A stretch of DNA of 45,710 bases, from assembly GCA_947053345.1 (NCBI GenBank), contig CAMRSM010000009.1, positions 67,732 to 113,441 on the forward strand, in the 5' to 3' direction. Below the pieces are notes generated by a model. That model made no database searches and was not told the DNA's origin. It was given only the letters and a program-made list of their open reading frames with translations. Positions 6,897 to 15,577 of this stretch are shown piece by piece. The position numbers were made by a program, and so were the translations under genes. Source of the stretch: an uncultured Lachnospiraceae bacterium. GTDB lineage: Bacteria > Bacillota > Clostridia > Lachnospirales > Lachnospiraceae. The number at the start of each line of letters is the position of its first letter. The stretch's first letter is position 1.

Positions 6897-7289
6897 TCAG
6901 AAAATCTCGTCCATGTCAAACACAAACTCCATGTCCCCGTCCTTGCCCTTTGGCAAAAACGTCTTGTACGCAACCAGGTCGCCTTCCGCGTCGACCAGCC
7001 CCATCTCGCTGATCTGCTCGCCCGCCAGCTCCACCTTCCCCAGCCGCACGCTGTAGCGCGCCGTGGCTTCCCCTGGGTAGGTGTGGCTGTCAATGTCCTT
7101 TTTTGCCAGCTCCGCCCGCAGGGACACTTCCTCCCCGGTCGTTGCGATCACTGCCCCCTCCCCATCCACGCCGCCGCTGCCGAATGCCATCTGCGTGACC
7201 GCCGGCAGGGTGATGTCCCCGGCGTGCGCCCGGCAGAGCTTCTCACGCCCTGTCTTTGTGATTACCCCCTGTGCCATCCTTCTATCCAT
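6897..7289 (-). CDS. Tail fibre-associated protein
   Basis: 130 residues. The opening (AQGVITKTGREKLCRAHAGD) resembles the N-terminal segments of phage tail-collar and fibre proteins, which begin with a helix of the type (L/I)TxxGxxxL. The rest is beta-rich, with VEVSLRAEL-like strands and a conserved turn around SEMGLVDAEGDLVAYKTF. It lies between the DUF2313-like baseplate gene and the fibre. It is likely a baseplate-to-fibre adaptor, which is an inference. ATG at 7289 follows GGGGGAAAGG and ATG 7277 is the alternative. Confidence 0.7.
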   Translation of the reverse strand: MDRRMAQGVITKTGREKLCRAHAGDITLPAVTQMAFGSGGVDGEGAVIATTGEEVSLRAELAKKDIDSHTYPGEATARYSVRLGKVELAGEQISEMGLVDAEGDLVAYKTFLPKGKDGDMEFVFDMDEIF

Positions 7290-7413
7290 CCTTTCCCCCA
7301 GCCATGCCGGGCTTGCTTACATTTTTACCCATCCCTGTGACAGTGTCTGCGCCCACCCGCCGATCCTTTATTTATCCGCCGCGCCAGCTGTTCCTGCCCG
7401 GCCACGGCCCAGT

Positions 7414-8346
7414 CTACATGTCAACTTCATACGCCGCGGCATCCAGCCGCCTGCCCCCGTCAAGCCGCCTGCTGCCATCCAGCGTGCCCCATGCCTTCTC
7501 GACCCGCAGGTGCCCGGCGGCGGATGCCCACCCGCTTTCCCCTGCACCTGCGGCTATCCGCGTCCCGGCCTGTGTCCCCGTGGTGCATTCCCCCGCGCCC
7601 CGGACGAGCACTGCCGCACTGCCCCTGACATCCTGTGTAGCCGCGGCACAAAAAGCCGTCCGGGACCAGGCCGAAACCAGCCCCGCATGCCCTACCCCGC
7701 ATCTTACCTGCAGCAAGACCGGGTAAAAGTCCAGGGTCTCCCCCGACAGGTAGCCGTTGAGGGGATAGCCACCGTCCAGCCGTGTTGTTCCGTCAAGCCG
7801 GTGCAATGGTACATTGGAGCGCGGGTAGAATGCGGCGGTTATACGGATATGTGCCCGCAGAGCCAACTGTAAAGCAACTTCACCTAGAATCCGGTCAGCC
7901 AAAACAAAAAACATATTGGCTGGCAGCATCTCCTGTACCATATCCTGCATCGCCCGAAGAATACCCGAAGGAAGATTCTCCGTGACCAACTCAAACCGAT
8001 AATCCTCCGGGGAAAGCAGGATATGGTATTTCTCCCGCGCCGCCAATATATCCAGATATTCATAGAGCCGTGCCATCGTATACGGGAGGCTTCGGTTCCA
8101 TTTTCCAAGGACAGCTGCCTGTCGCCCCACCAAATCCTGCCCTGATGACAAAATCCCCAGCAGCTGCTCCCACCGCTTTAGCCCTTGCAAATCAGCAGTC
8201 CTGATAAACCCATTATCCAATAAAGCATCCGCCATCTCATACAGAAGCATGAATTCCGGGTTTTCTGCCCTAAACAGCTCCTGGTACTCCTTCATCCTTT
8301 GCAGGAACTCCGGCAAATATCGAATCAGCTCAACCTCCTGCTTCAC
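7414..8346 (-). CDS. xkdU: Baseplate wedge protein, DUF2313 / YmfQ (XkdU-like)
   Basis: 310 residues. The N-terminal 190 residues match the DUF2313 pattern of tail proteins that follow the baseplate J gene: helical, with EVELIRYLPEFLQ, an RWEQLLGI segment and the LPYTMARLYEYLD region. The C-terminal part has repeated RLDGG-type turns (RLDGGYPLNG, SRRLDGGRRLDA), common in these proteins. It overlaps the XkdT gene start-to-stop by 17 bases. It acts in the baseplate wedge of a contractile tail. An insert in the C-terminal third is Gly/Ala-rich and GC-rich. Confidence 0.8.
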   Translation of the reverse strand: MKQEVELIRYLPEFLQRMKEYQELFRAENPEFMLLYEMADALLDNGFIRTADLQGLKRWEQLLGILSSGQDLVGRQAAVLGKWNRSLPYTMARLYEYLDILAAREKYHILLSPEDYRFELVTENLPSGILRAMQDMVQEMLPANMFFVLADRILGEVALQLALRAHIRITAAFYPRSNVPLHRLDGTTRLDGGYPLNGYLSGETLDFYPVLLQVRCGVGHAGLVSAWSRTAFCAAATQDVRGSAAVLVRGAGECTTGTQAGTRIAAGAGESGWASAAGHLRVEKAWGTLDGSRRLDGGRRLDAAAYEVDM

Positions 8347-9403
8347 TGACTGTCCCCCTTATCGCGATCTCATCCTCCCCAAGAATCACATTCTGCGGTT
8401 TTCCGTTCAGTCTCGTTTCTGTAATATCCAGAATCCCCTTTACTTCCAATATCCTGCTTTCCAGTCTGGACACCCGGACAATAAGACGTTCACTGTCCGC
8501 CCACGCCCGGCTTAACTCACAGAAGTAAGCATCCACTGCTTCCTCCACACCCTCTTTCACACTGTCAAAGCCATATCCATCCTGATAAGCAAACTGAAAT
8601 TCCAAATCAATATTTTTCCCGCCCACTGGCACAACCGTCACATGGTGTCCGATTGGCGCAATGCCATATCCATTTCCACTGCACGCCGGCGGGTCAATTT
8701 CCTCCTGTACAAATTTCACCAGTTCTTCGGAAGGTATCCTGTATTCCGAACTGATTACTACCAGTTTTACACTTCCTCCGCCGTTCCATGCCGGGTACAC
8801 CTTTACGCCGCCCACCCCCTGGATTGCCACGGTTTTTTCCCTGTAATCAGCAACATTTCCGCCATAAGCCTGTGAATCAAGACCCTGGAAATATCTTTTT
8901 CTAAAATGTTCCGTTTCCTCCTCATCCTCCCCCGGAATGAGCAGTTCCGCCAGCTCACAGCCTTCCAAACCCGCAATGTAGTCAATCGGAATCAACGTCC
9001 CAAATACGGTATTGCCCGCGCTACCCACCGTTTCACATTCTAGCTTGTATTCACCATCCCAAATCTTTTCAACCACAGAATAAGCATGCTCTCCGCAACG
9101 AAACCTAGCTCCCATCGGTATTTCAACTGTAGCAGGCACAAATTCCCCCTTCAGGACAGCGTATGTAGCAGGCAGGGGAACAATCCCGCGCTCCGCCGCC
9201 CTGCGGATGAGGTATTCCCTTGATGCCGTGTCCGCGAACAGTTCCCGCAAGATACCCTCTAAACCGAGGTACATCAGCTGCAACTCCATCGCTGCCGGTG
9301 CAAGTGCATCGTAGATCACGGATCCCTCCCGCTTATCAAATTTGTCCGGGATACGTGCAAGCATACGTTCCAGCAGCCCCTGATAAGACATTTCCTCAAA
9401 CAT
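8330..9403 (-). CDS. xkdT: Baseplate J-like protein (XkdT)
   Basis: 357 residues. The opening MSYQGLLERMLARIPDKFDKREGS, quoted only in part by families, corresponds to the baseplate J start, and the centre has SQAYGGNVADYREK and the VKVYPAWNGGGSVKL core strand. These are the hallmarks of the J/gp47/XkdT family that forms the baseplate wedge. It lies between XkdS and the DUF2313 protein, the order found in PBSX. Confidence 0.9.
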   Translation of the reverse strand: MFEEMSYQGLLERMLARIPDKFDKREGSVIYDALAPAAMELQLMYLGLEGILRELFADTASREYLIRRAAERGIVPLPATYAVLKGEFVPATVEIPMGARFRCGEHAYSVVEKIWDGEYKLECETVGSAGNTVFGTLIPIDYIAGLEGCELAELLIPGEDEEETEHFRKRYFQGLDSQAYGGNVADYREKTVAIQGVGGVKVYPAWNGGGSVKLVVISSEYRIPSEELVKFVQEEIDPPACSGNGYGIAPIGHHVTVVPVGGKNIDLEFQFAYQDGYGFDSVKEGVEEAVDAYFCELSRAWADSERLIVRVSRLESRILEVKGILDITETRLNGKPQNVILGEDEIAIRGTVSEAGG

Positions 9404-9807
9404 CAGACATTCACCTCCCTTCCTGCCTGCACATCCCCAAAAACTGTATGTACCGTAAAACCCACATGTATGACACCCTTCTGCGGGATATCAAACTCAA
9501 AATCCACAACCTCCAATACACGGTCATCCCAAAGCAGCGCCTCCCGGATCCTCCGTTCCAGCTCCGGGAAGACGTAGGAGGTCGGCTGCCCGTACAGGTC
9601 TTCCGTCTCGATCCCGTAATCCCCACTGTACATGGCATACCGGAAGCGTTCTGTCAGGAGGGTCTTGCTGATCGCCTGCGCCATCGCCACAATCCCGTCC
9701 GTGCATCCGCGCATCCTCCCGGCGGACATATCCATCCGGTAAGTATGGGTTGGCTGTTCTTCCTTTCCAAAATCCTGCGATAGGAAAGCTGCGCTCCCTG
9801 GTATCAT
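9403..9807 (-). CDS. xkdS: Baseplate protein XkdS (DUF2634, gp25-like)
   Basis: 134 residues. It contains GKEEQPTHTYRMD near the start, a helix through AMAQAISKTLLTERF, then YAMYSGDYG and the REALLWDDRVLEV segment typical of DUF2634. It is the wedge component equivalent to T4 gp25, and its stop overlaps the next start. Neighbours on both sides follow the PBSX order. Confidence 0.9.
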   Translation of the reverse strand: MIPGSAAFLSQDFGKEEQPTHTYRMDMSAGRMRGCTDGIVAMAQAISKTLLTERFRYAMYSGDYGIETEDLYGQPTSYVFPELERRIREALLWDDRVLEVVDFEFDIPQKGVIHVGFTVHTVFGDVQAGREVNV

Positions 9808-10136
9808 CCGGTTTTATCCCATACAATATATTTTTGCCCGCCCTGCTGCCGCAGGAGGATCACCTGGTCATCCACCGCCAACCCATTATGGATGGTTACC
9901 AGCTTCCTTTCGGAATCATCCCTGCTACCGAGCATCACCTCATGATCCGTCACATGGCGTGGGAGCACAAGCTGGGCTTCCCCAAGCCGCATTTTCTGTT
10001 CGACAATTATCTCGAGGGGACTTGTTCCCGCGACCCTGCCAAAGCAGACTTCGACTGGCTTTGACGCACCCACCGCCGCCAGCGCCACCCTCTTTATCAT
10101 ATTGACAAAGCCAACCGAATCAGCCAATAAAATCAC
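9804..10136 (-). CDS. xkdR: Baseplate-associated protein XkdR (DUF2577)
   Basis: 110 residues with the DUF2577 pattern: a helical start (GFVNMIKRVALAAV), then a small beta-barrel-like part with LVLPRHVTDHEV and a C-terminal LLRQQGGQKYIVWDK strand pair. It overlaps both neighbours by a few bases. It probably caps or adapts the hub protein XkdQ. Confidence 0.88.
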   Translation of the reverse strand: MILLADSVGFVNMIKRVALAAVGASKPVEVCFGRVAGTSPLEIIVEQKMRLGEAQLVLPRHVTDHEVMLGSRDDSERKLVTIHNGLAVDDQVILLRQQGGQKYIVWDKTG

Positions 10137-11100
10137 CCCCTCTGAGTGTCAGATCCATAAAATGCCCGTCCAACCGGAATTTGTGCGTCACTTTCTCAAC
10201 CAGCATAAAATTCTTCACCTCCATATCCCAAAGCACAAGCCTTACCAGTACCAGGCTTCCCGCCCTGACCCTGATATCCCCTGCCGCATTCGTAATCTTC
10301 AGGTTCTGTGTCCTGCTGTTATACAACCTTAACAGGGCATCCGCCTTTGCCTTCCCGTCTTCCCCCTCCGAAAGCGTATCATAATACTGCAGCACGCCCC
10401 AGCGGTTCATATTGCTGGAATCCTGTGCCACATAGACTTCCCTCTTCCCACTTTCCTCATTGTCATACGTCAATTTGATCTTATTGTAAGTGCTGTTATC
10501 AATGCTGGAAACATACTCAAAATTCTCCCCCGTTTCCTCATCAACCATCAGAAACGCCCCGGATGCGCCGACCCGCATGGAAGAGATATTCTTCAATGTC
10601 AGCTTACCGGAATCATCAAACAGCACAAACATTTCCTTCCTGTTCTGCAAAGTCAGGTCAAGGGCATTGCCTATCATATCAAATAAGGAAGTGTTGTCCT
10701 CAACCCTTGAGGCAATCACAAAACCGGTATCCTCAATCGTTCCGGTGTTCAGCCTGAAATCCGCAGCGATCATCCGGATCAACTGGGAAGCCGTCTTGTT
10801 TTCATAAACATATGTATCCTTGTTATTCAAGTAACGCAGCTGGTCATAGGCCGTCACTGAGACAACCCGGTTCTTGTCATGCTTTCTCGAAAATACAAAC
10901 CCGAAGAAAACATCCTTCCCATCCAACCTCATCCGCACCGCCGCGCCTTCCCCAAAACAGAGTACATCATCCCCCAGAACCTTAAAACTCAATTTCCCTG
11001 GCACACCCTTCCGCTCCGTGCTCCACTCAATGCCCTCCTCCACAAGGGGAAGGTAGCTTTTTGTACCGACAGAATCCGAAAGAAAAAGTTCAATGCCCAA
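10120..11100 (-). CDS. xkdQ: Tail hub protein XkdQ (gpD-like)
   Basis: 326 residues. It contains VEEGIEWSTERKGVPGKLSF, VRMRLDGKDVFFGFVF and a VTAYDQLRYL segment, typical of XkdQ/YqbQ, the hub related to phage gpD. Later strands (ENFEYVSSIDNSTYNKIKL) form the second hub barrel. It should sit at the end of the tail tube and hold the tail tip. The gene order XkdP-XkdQ-XkdR supports the call. Confidence 0.9.
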   Translation of the reverse strand: MGIELFLSDSVGTKSYLPLVEEGIEWSTERKGVPGKLSFKVLGDDVLCFGEGAAVRMRLDGKDVFFGFVFSRKHDKNRVVSVTAYDQLRYLNNKDTYVYENKTASQLIRMIAADFRLNTGTIEDTGFVIASRVEDNTSLFDMIGNALDLTLQNRKEMFVLFDDSGKLTLKNISSMRVGASGAFLMVDEETGENFEYVSSIDNSTYNKIKLTYDNEESGKREVYVAQDSSNMNRWGVLQYYDTLSEGEDGKAKADALLRLYNSRTQNLKITNAAGDIRVRAGSLVLVRLVLWDMEVKNFMLVEKVTHKFRLDGHFMDLTLRGGDFIG

Positions 11101-11103
11101 ATG

Positions 11104-11811
11104 TCACACCCCCTGTACACTCCCTGCTGTAACCCAGCCAAGCCAGCCGCCAGAAAGTGAAGTTACATGGTACGGATGTGAACCTTTCTGGTTGACAAAA
11201 TTTATTTTTCCCCTGTAATTTGAAAGTGTCTTCCCGGCACCACCCCCGTAACTGTCACGGTGCAGCCGTCCGTTCACAACAACCTCCGACCCTATCCCAA
11301 CCGGCACGGAAGCCCGGACAGTTGATTTTGCCCTCCTGGCCTGTATGCTCATCCCACCTCCCCCAACCTTCACCGTCTTCGTACCATATTCCCTGAACTG
11401 CTTCAGCTTGATCTTTACCGTCACGTCAAACCCGTTTTTTGCCTGCTCCGTAACCACATAATCTTCCATGGACACTTTCATATCTGTGGAAAAAAGTACC
11501 TTCCCATCCGGCAGCGTCCGTGAAACAATGAACTGGAATGGCTTCTTCTGTGCCTTCAGCTGTTCAAAAACAACTAAAAAATGATAGGCCCCCTGGAAAC
11601 CGTCACGGTTAACCGCAAACGGGTACTCCACTTGCGGGATGCAGCATTCAAACTCAATATCCGTCAGTGCCGGTGTCTTCAATATATTGATTTCCCCCTC
11701 ATTGAGCAGGGTAAGTGTAGAATTTGCATTGTTGACCTTCACCTGCAGCTTCTGGGGCGCGACTGGCAATAAGCACTTATCCAAATAGAAATCATACCCA
11801 TCCCTGCCCAT
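11104..11811 (-). CDS. xkdP: Tail assembly protein XkdP
   Basis: 235 residues. The N-terminal half has the XkdP pattern (DFYLDKCLLPVAPQKLQV, then FECCIPQVEYPFA and FQFIVSRTLPDGK). The C-terminal part is a small beta domain with KGSHPYHVTSLSGGWLGW where related proteins carry an LysM-like or similar module. It probably chaperones or caps the inner tail, next to the tape measure. Its start overlaps the tape-measure stop. Confidence 0.85.
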   Translation of the reverse strand: MGRDGYDFYLDKCLLPVAPQKLQVKVNNANSTLTLLNEGEINILKTPALTDIEFECCIPQVEYPFAVNRDGFQGAYHFLVVFEQLKAQKKPFQFIVSRTLPDGKVLFSTDMKVSMEDYVVTEQAKNGFDVTVKIKLKQFREYGTKTVKVGGGGMSIQARRAKSTVRASVPVGIGSEVVVNGRLHRDSYGGGAGKTLSNYRGKINFVNQKGSHPYHVTSLSGGWLGWVTAGSVQGV

Positions 11812-14426
11812 TATTCAGCCCCCTCCGCAATCATGTTTGCCGCCTCATTCGCAGAATCAACCAGCCCGTCAATGATGCCATCCAGATCCATTGCACCCGT
11901 AACGGTATTGTAATTTGTCTGCTCAACTGTAATCTCGCCGGTCGTGTACCGGTTGACCACCTCCTGCTCCGCAATGTCACGCAAATATTTCAATTCTTCC
12001 CCCGTGACAGCCACGGAATCCTTGATCGTCCCGGTATCTGCCGCAATGTTGTCCAGATCCCATGCCATGCCCGAACCATAATCCCCAAGGTTCTCGTAGT
12101 CTTCTGGGTCTGGGATACCATCATCCCAAGAATGGTCTGAAAAGAAGTTTTCCACTTTTTCCGTGATACCATCTCCCCAAGATGCCCCCGCCCGGTACGC
12201 ATCCATGACCCAACCTTCCTGAAAAGTATCATACGTTGATATCCCATCATGGAATGCCTCTGAAATGCTAGCATATTCACTTTTATTATTCGCAGCAGCA
12301 GCGGCTTTTGCTGCATAGTCATCTGCCGCATTACTTATGCCAGAATAATCAAAGCTCACAAACGGTAACCTATTAAGGGACGCACATATCTTCTCAACTA
12401 CCTCAAGCGCAGTTGAGAGAAGATCATACCACCATGAACAGACACTGGAAATTGCATTATGAAATGCCGTCATGAGGTTCTGCCCACATGCACCAATGGC
12501 AGCGCCGATTCCAAGAGCGATATTAGCCACCGTCAAACCCAAATTTTTGATAAACTGAATACCCACATTGACACCACCACAGACCACTCCAAACGCACTC
12601 TGCGCAATATGCCCTGTACCCGAAAAATAATTTGCCAGAACAGCAATCACCGCAATCAGCGCAATAATCGCCAGAATAATCCATGTGATAGGGCATGCCA
12701 GTAATGCCGCATTCAACCCATATTGTGCAGCGGTAGCTGTAAAAGCTGCCCCGGATTCCATGGCGAGCGAAGCTGCGTGAACCTTTTCAGCAAAAGCTTT
12801 TGCTGCCGTGATGCCCGTTGAAATCCCAGTAACGGTATTATACAAAAGCATAGCGCCGTAATAAACTGTCAGGGCAGCTGCCACACCATAGATAATCGGT
12901 GCCAGCCATGACCAGTTATCAGAAACCAACCCTGCAACTCCAACCAACAAATCAAAAATCTCAAGTACTGCCCCTGCAACTGCCGAAAGAGCCTCCGCCG
13001 CATTGCCCACAAACTCTTGAAATGCCACACTGTTCGCAAGCTCATTCAGCTGCTGCAGGACAGGCCGGAAAGCGATTTGTGCAGTATTTTGAAAGGATGT
13101 CCAGACCTGCCCAAAGGTCACCGGCATACTCTCAAAAGCCGCATTGGTCTCGTCCATTGCCGCAAAAATAGCAGCTTTTACAATGTCAGCAGTAATTTGC
13201 CCTTCCGCTGCCATATCCTTTAATTGTCCCTTGGGAACTTCCATGTAGTCAGCAATCGTCTGTATGATGTTCGGTGCCTGCTCCAATATACTATTGTATT
13301 CCTCCCCGCGAAGCACACCGGAACCCATTGCCTGCGTGAGCTGCAGCATGGCGGCATCAATACCGCCTGCTTCCGTGCCCGCGATCTTAAACTGCTTGTT
13401 TATCTGTTCCATGAAGGCTATGATCTCTTCTGAACTGCCAAATGCATCCCCCGCCATCAGGCCAAGCTTGGAAACCGCGTCGGCGGTCGCCTGGTAAGAT
13501 CCCCGCGACCGCTGCGCCGAAAGATAGATCATATCCTGTAACTCCTGCGTGGTCTGTAGCCCGTCATTCATCAGGTTCAGGCGGGCAGCCGTTTCCGTCA
13601 TTTGATCCGATAAACCAAGCGCAGCCGAAAAGGTATGAACCGTTGCATAAGCCGCGACCGCCCCCTTTATCATATCCGTCAGCCGGCTCGCCTCCTCCGT
13701 GCCTTGGCTGACCTCCCGGTTAAAGCGTCCCTGCCCATCCACATTATCACGGATATACCGTTCCGTATTCCCCACCGTCTTGGAAAGCCGCAGGTAAGCC
13801 TCGTTTGCCGCCTGCACATCCATACCCTCCACCGCACGGTTTAGGTTTTCCTGTTCGCGCACGGCCTGGTCAAGCTGTGCCCTTAGCTGCTCCAGTTCCC
13901 CATTCACGGCATCCACGCCCATATTGAAAGGATTGCCCTCGATCTCCTTGATCCGGTTGCGCACCATATCCATCCGGACGGCCAGGCTGTTCAGGTTGCG
14001 GGCTGCTTCCGGAGGGAACAGGTCCGTATTATACGCCTGCTTTGCGATGGCATCCTGTGTCGCGCACAGCTGTTCCAACATACTGTTTACACCCTGTACC
14101 TCCTGTCCAAACCGCTCGACCCCGGACGAGGTAAACACCCCCATGCTGTCCGCCTGCCACATAACCGGGGCAGGGCTGTTTTCAGGGTGGCGCACCGTCG
14201 CAGGGACATCAAGCCCTTGCATGGCCTCATCAAGCTCACGGACGGCGATCGTCGCCTGGTTGATGGAATCCCTTGCCGCTTCCATGGAAACCATATCAAC
14301 GGATGCACCCATCGTCTGGTTCAGATCCCCCATTGCCGCCAGGCTAAGGTTGACCGAATCAATGACCCGGTATAAAACTCCTGTAAAATTGTCCCGTAAC
14401 TCAATCGCCGTCCGGATGGAAGCCAT
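11811..14426 (-). CDS. Tail tape measure protein
   Basis: 871 residues from ATG 14426, which has GGAAGG eight bases upstream. A GTG at 14435 is an alternative. The N-terminal half is long coiled coil (LEQLRAQLDQAVREQENLN). A tape-measure core follows near residue 290, with SRGSYQATADAVSKLGL, GGIDAAMLQLTQAMGSG and LRGEEYNSILEQAP. Several hydrophobic helices in the third quarter (WIILAIIALIAVIAVLANYF) would cross the host membrane during DNA entry. Its length sets the tail length. The upstream chaperone gene is read into this position by frameshift, as usual. Confidence 0.93.
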   Translation of the reverse strand: MASIRTAIELRDNFTGVLYRVIDSVNLSLAAMGDLNQTMGASVDMVSMEAARDSINQATIAVRELDEAMQGLDVPATVRHPENSPAPVMWQADSMGVFTSSGVERFGQEVQGVNSMLEQLCATQDAIAKQAYNTDLFPPEAARNLNSLAVRMDMVRNRIKEIEGNPFNMGVDAVNGELEQLRAQLDQAVREQENLNRAVEGMDVQAANEAYLRLSKTVGNTERYIRDNVDGQGRFNREVSQGTEEASRLTDMIKGAVAAYATVHTFSAALGLSDQMTETAARLNLMNDGLQTTQELQDMIYLSAQRSRGSYQATADAVSKLGLMAGDAFGSSEEIIAFMEQINKQFKIAGTEAGGIDAAMLQLTQAMGSGVLRGEEYNSILEQAPNIIQTIADYMEVPKGQLKDMAAEGQITADIVKAAIFAAMDETNAAFESMPVTFGQVWTSFQNTAQIAFRPVLQQLNELANSVAFQEFVGNAAEALSAVAGAVLEIFDLLVGVAGLVSDNWSWLAPIIYGVAAALTVYYGAMLLYNTVTGISTGITAAKAFAEKVHAASLAMESGAAFTATAAQYGLNAALLACPITWIILAIIALIAVIAVLANYFSGTGHIAQSAFGVVCGGVNVGIQFIKNLGLTVANIALGIGAAIGACGQNLMTAFHNAISSVCSWWYDLLSTALEVVEKICASLNRLPFVSFDYSGISNAADDYAAKAAAAANNKSEYASISEAFHDGISTYDTFQEGWVMDAYRAGASWGDGITEKVENFFSDHSWDDGIPDPEDYENLGDYGSGMAWDLDNIAADTGTIKDSVAVTGEELKYLRDIAEQEVVNRYTTGEITVEQTNYNTVTGAMDLDGIIDGLVDSANEAANMIAEGAE

Positions 14427-14431
14427 CTGGA

Positions 14432-15054
14432 TCACCTTCCTTTCCTGCCAGCCTTCCGCTTCACCTCTTTTTCCTTTTCACGGTCATTCTTAATCTTGAC
14501 TTTGACCGCTGCCACGACAAAGGCTTTTTCCTGCTCATCCATCCCTAAAAAGACGGACGGCAGGATATGGAGCTTCAGGAGGGCATAGTAAGCAAAATTT
14601 GCTTCCCAATCCCCTCCCTCGATCAGTTTTTTGCCTCGTCGACCTTATCCTCAAAGGACGTATTGAATCCCTGGAAATTCTGCACATAGGCGGCGAGGTC
14701 ATTGTATTCACCCGGGTCGTCCACCATCGCAAGGAGCAGTTCCTCCGGTGTCTTCACGCCATAAGAATCCTGTAGCTGCGCATCGTACAGATCCGGCACG
14801 GCGATAGAAGCCACCAACATTTTTTGGATATAAAGGCTTGATTTCAGCTTTGACCGGTACATGTTCGGCTTCCCCGGTACCGGGAGGTCAACCGTACACG
14901 CTTCCCGGATTTCCTCGTTTTCCTTTGATGTAATGTGGCGGAATTCCCATTCCAACGGGGTTCCCTTCTCATCGCAGATCGACTTTGTTACGGCGTGGAG
15001 CTCATTTGCCCGGACTGCCTTATTTCCCTTCATGAACCTTGCAAATTTCGACAT
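14432..15054 (-). CDS. xkdN: Tail assembly chaperone with -1 frameshift product (XkdN-like, G/GT)
   Basis: The short product (15054 to 14623, 143 residues, KFARFMKGNK...) ends AEDKVDEAKN-like at a TGA just after the heptamer A-AAA-AAC (14626-14632 on the minus strand). Slipping back one base there continues in a second frame to a stop at 14432. The extension adds about 63 residues, with DWEANFAYYALLKLHIL and a basic tail (VKRKAGRKGR). That extension has no start codon of its own before GMDEQEK, is directly upstream of the tape measure, and reads like the T part of other G-GT pairs. It chaperones the tape measure. Confidence 0.88.
14626..14632 (-). promoter_or_regulatory. Programmed -1 ribosomal frameshift site
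   Basis: A-AAA-AAC in the 0 frame, followed at once by a TGA stop. It is a standard slippery heptamer at the standard position between the chaperone and its extension. Confidence 0.85.
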
Positions 15055-15077
15055 TATTAAATCCCCCTTTTCATTTT

Positions 15078-15557
15078 CTAATTTGAAGCAAAACCATCCA
15101 TTTCCGTAAACTTCTCCGGCAGATCCCAGCTCTCGAACGTCCCGGAGATTTCCTCATCCAGCAGTTCCTCCCCCGCTTTGAATTTTGCCAGGATAAAACT
15201 CTCACACAGGCAATCACGCAGGATGACCGTCTGCCGCCCCACGGTGCTGCTCGGATCCTCGTTGCTGACTTGGATCTCAAAATACGGCATCACGCCCGTC
15301 TTCTGGTAATTGTCCGCAAGCTCGCGGAAACAGGATTGATTATAGTGCATCGTCCCGCTCCACGTCCCCTTTCCGCCCGCGATCTTATGCCCCATCCCCA
15401 CCTTCCCGAGGATCGGCACGTCAACGATATTCACTTCCCACTTGCTCTCAAAATCCGTCATGCTCATAAAATTGAGCCGCCGCCCGTTGATTGTGACATA
15501 GCATTCCGCAAGGCCACCATAAACGGCATCCTTCGAATTCATCATGGTATCCGACAT
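15078..15557 (-). CDS. xkdM: Tail tube protein (XkdM)
   Basis: 159 residues with the XkdM pattern: YGGLAECYVTINGRRLNF, then FESKWEVNIVDVPILGK and GTWSGTMHYN, leading to a beta-rich tube core. It forms the inner tube inside the sheath encoded just upstream. Gene order sheath-tube-chaperone-tape measure is the PBSX order. Confidence 0.92.
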   Translation of the reverse strand: MSDTMMNSKDAVYGGLAECYVTINGRRLNFMSMTDFESKWEVNIVDVPILGKVGMGHKIAGGKGTWSGTMHYNQSCFRELADNYQKTGVMPYFEIQVSNEDPSSTVGRQTVILRDCLCESFILAKFKAGEELLDEEISGTFESWDLPEKFTEMDGFASN

Positions 15558-15577
15558 ATTTTCCCAGCCCCCCTTTC

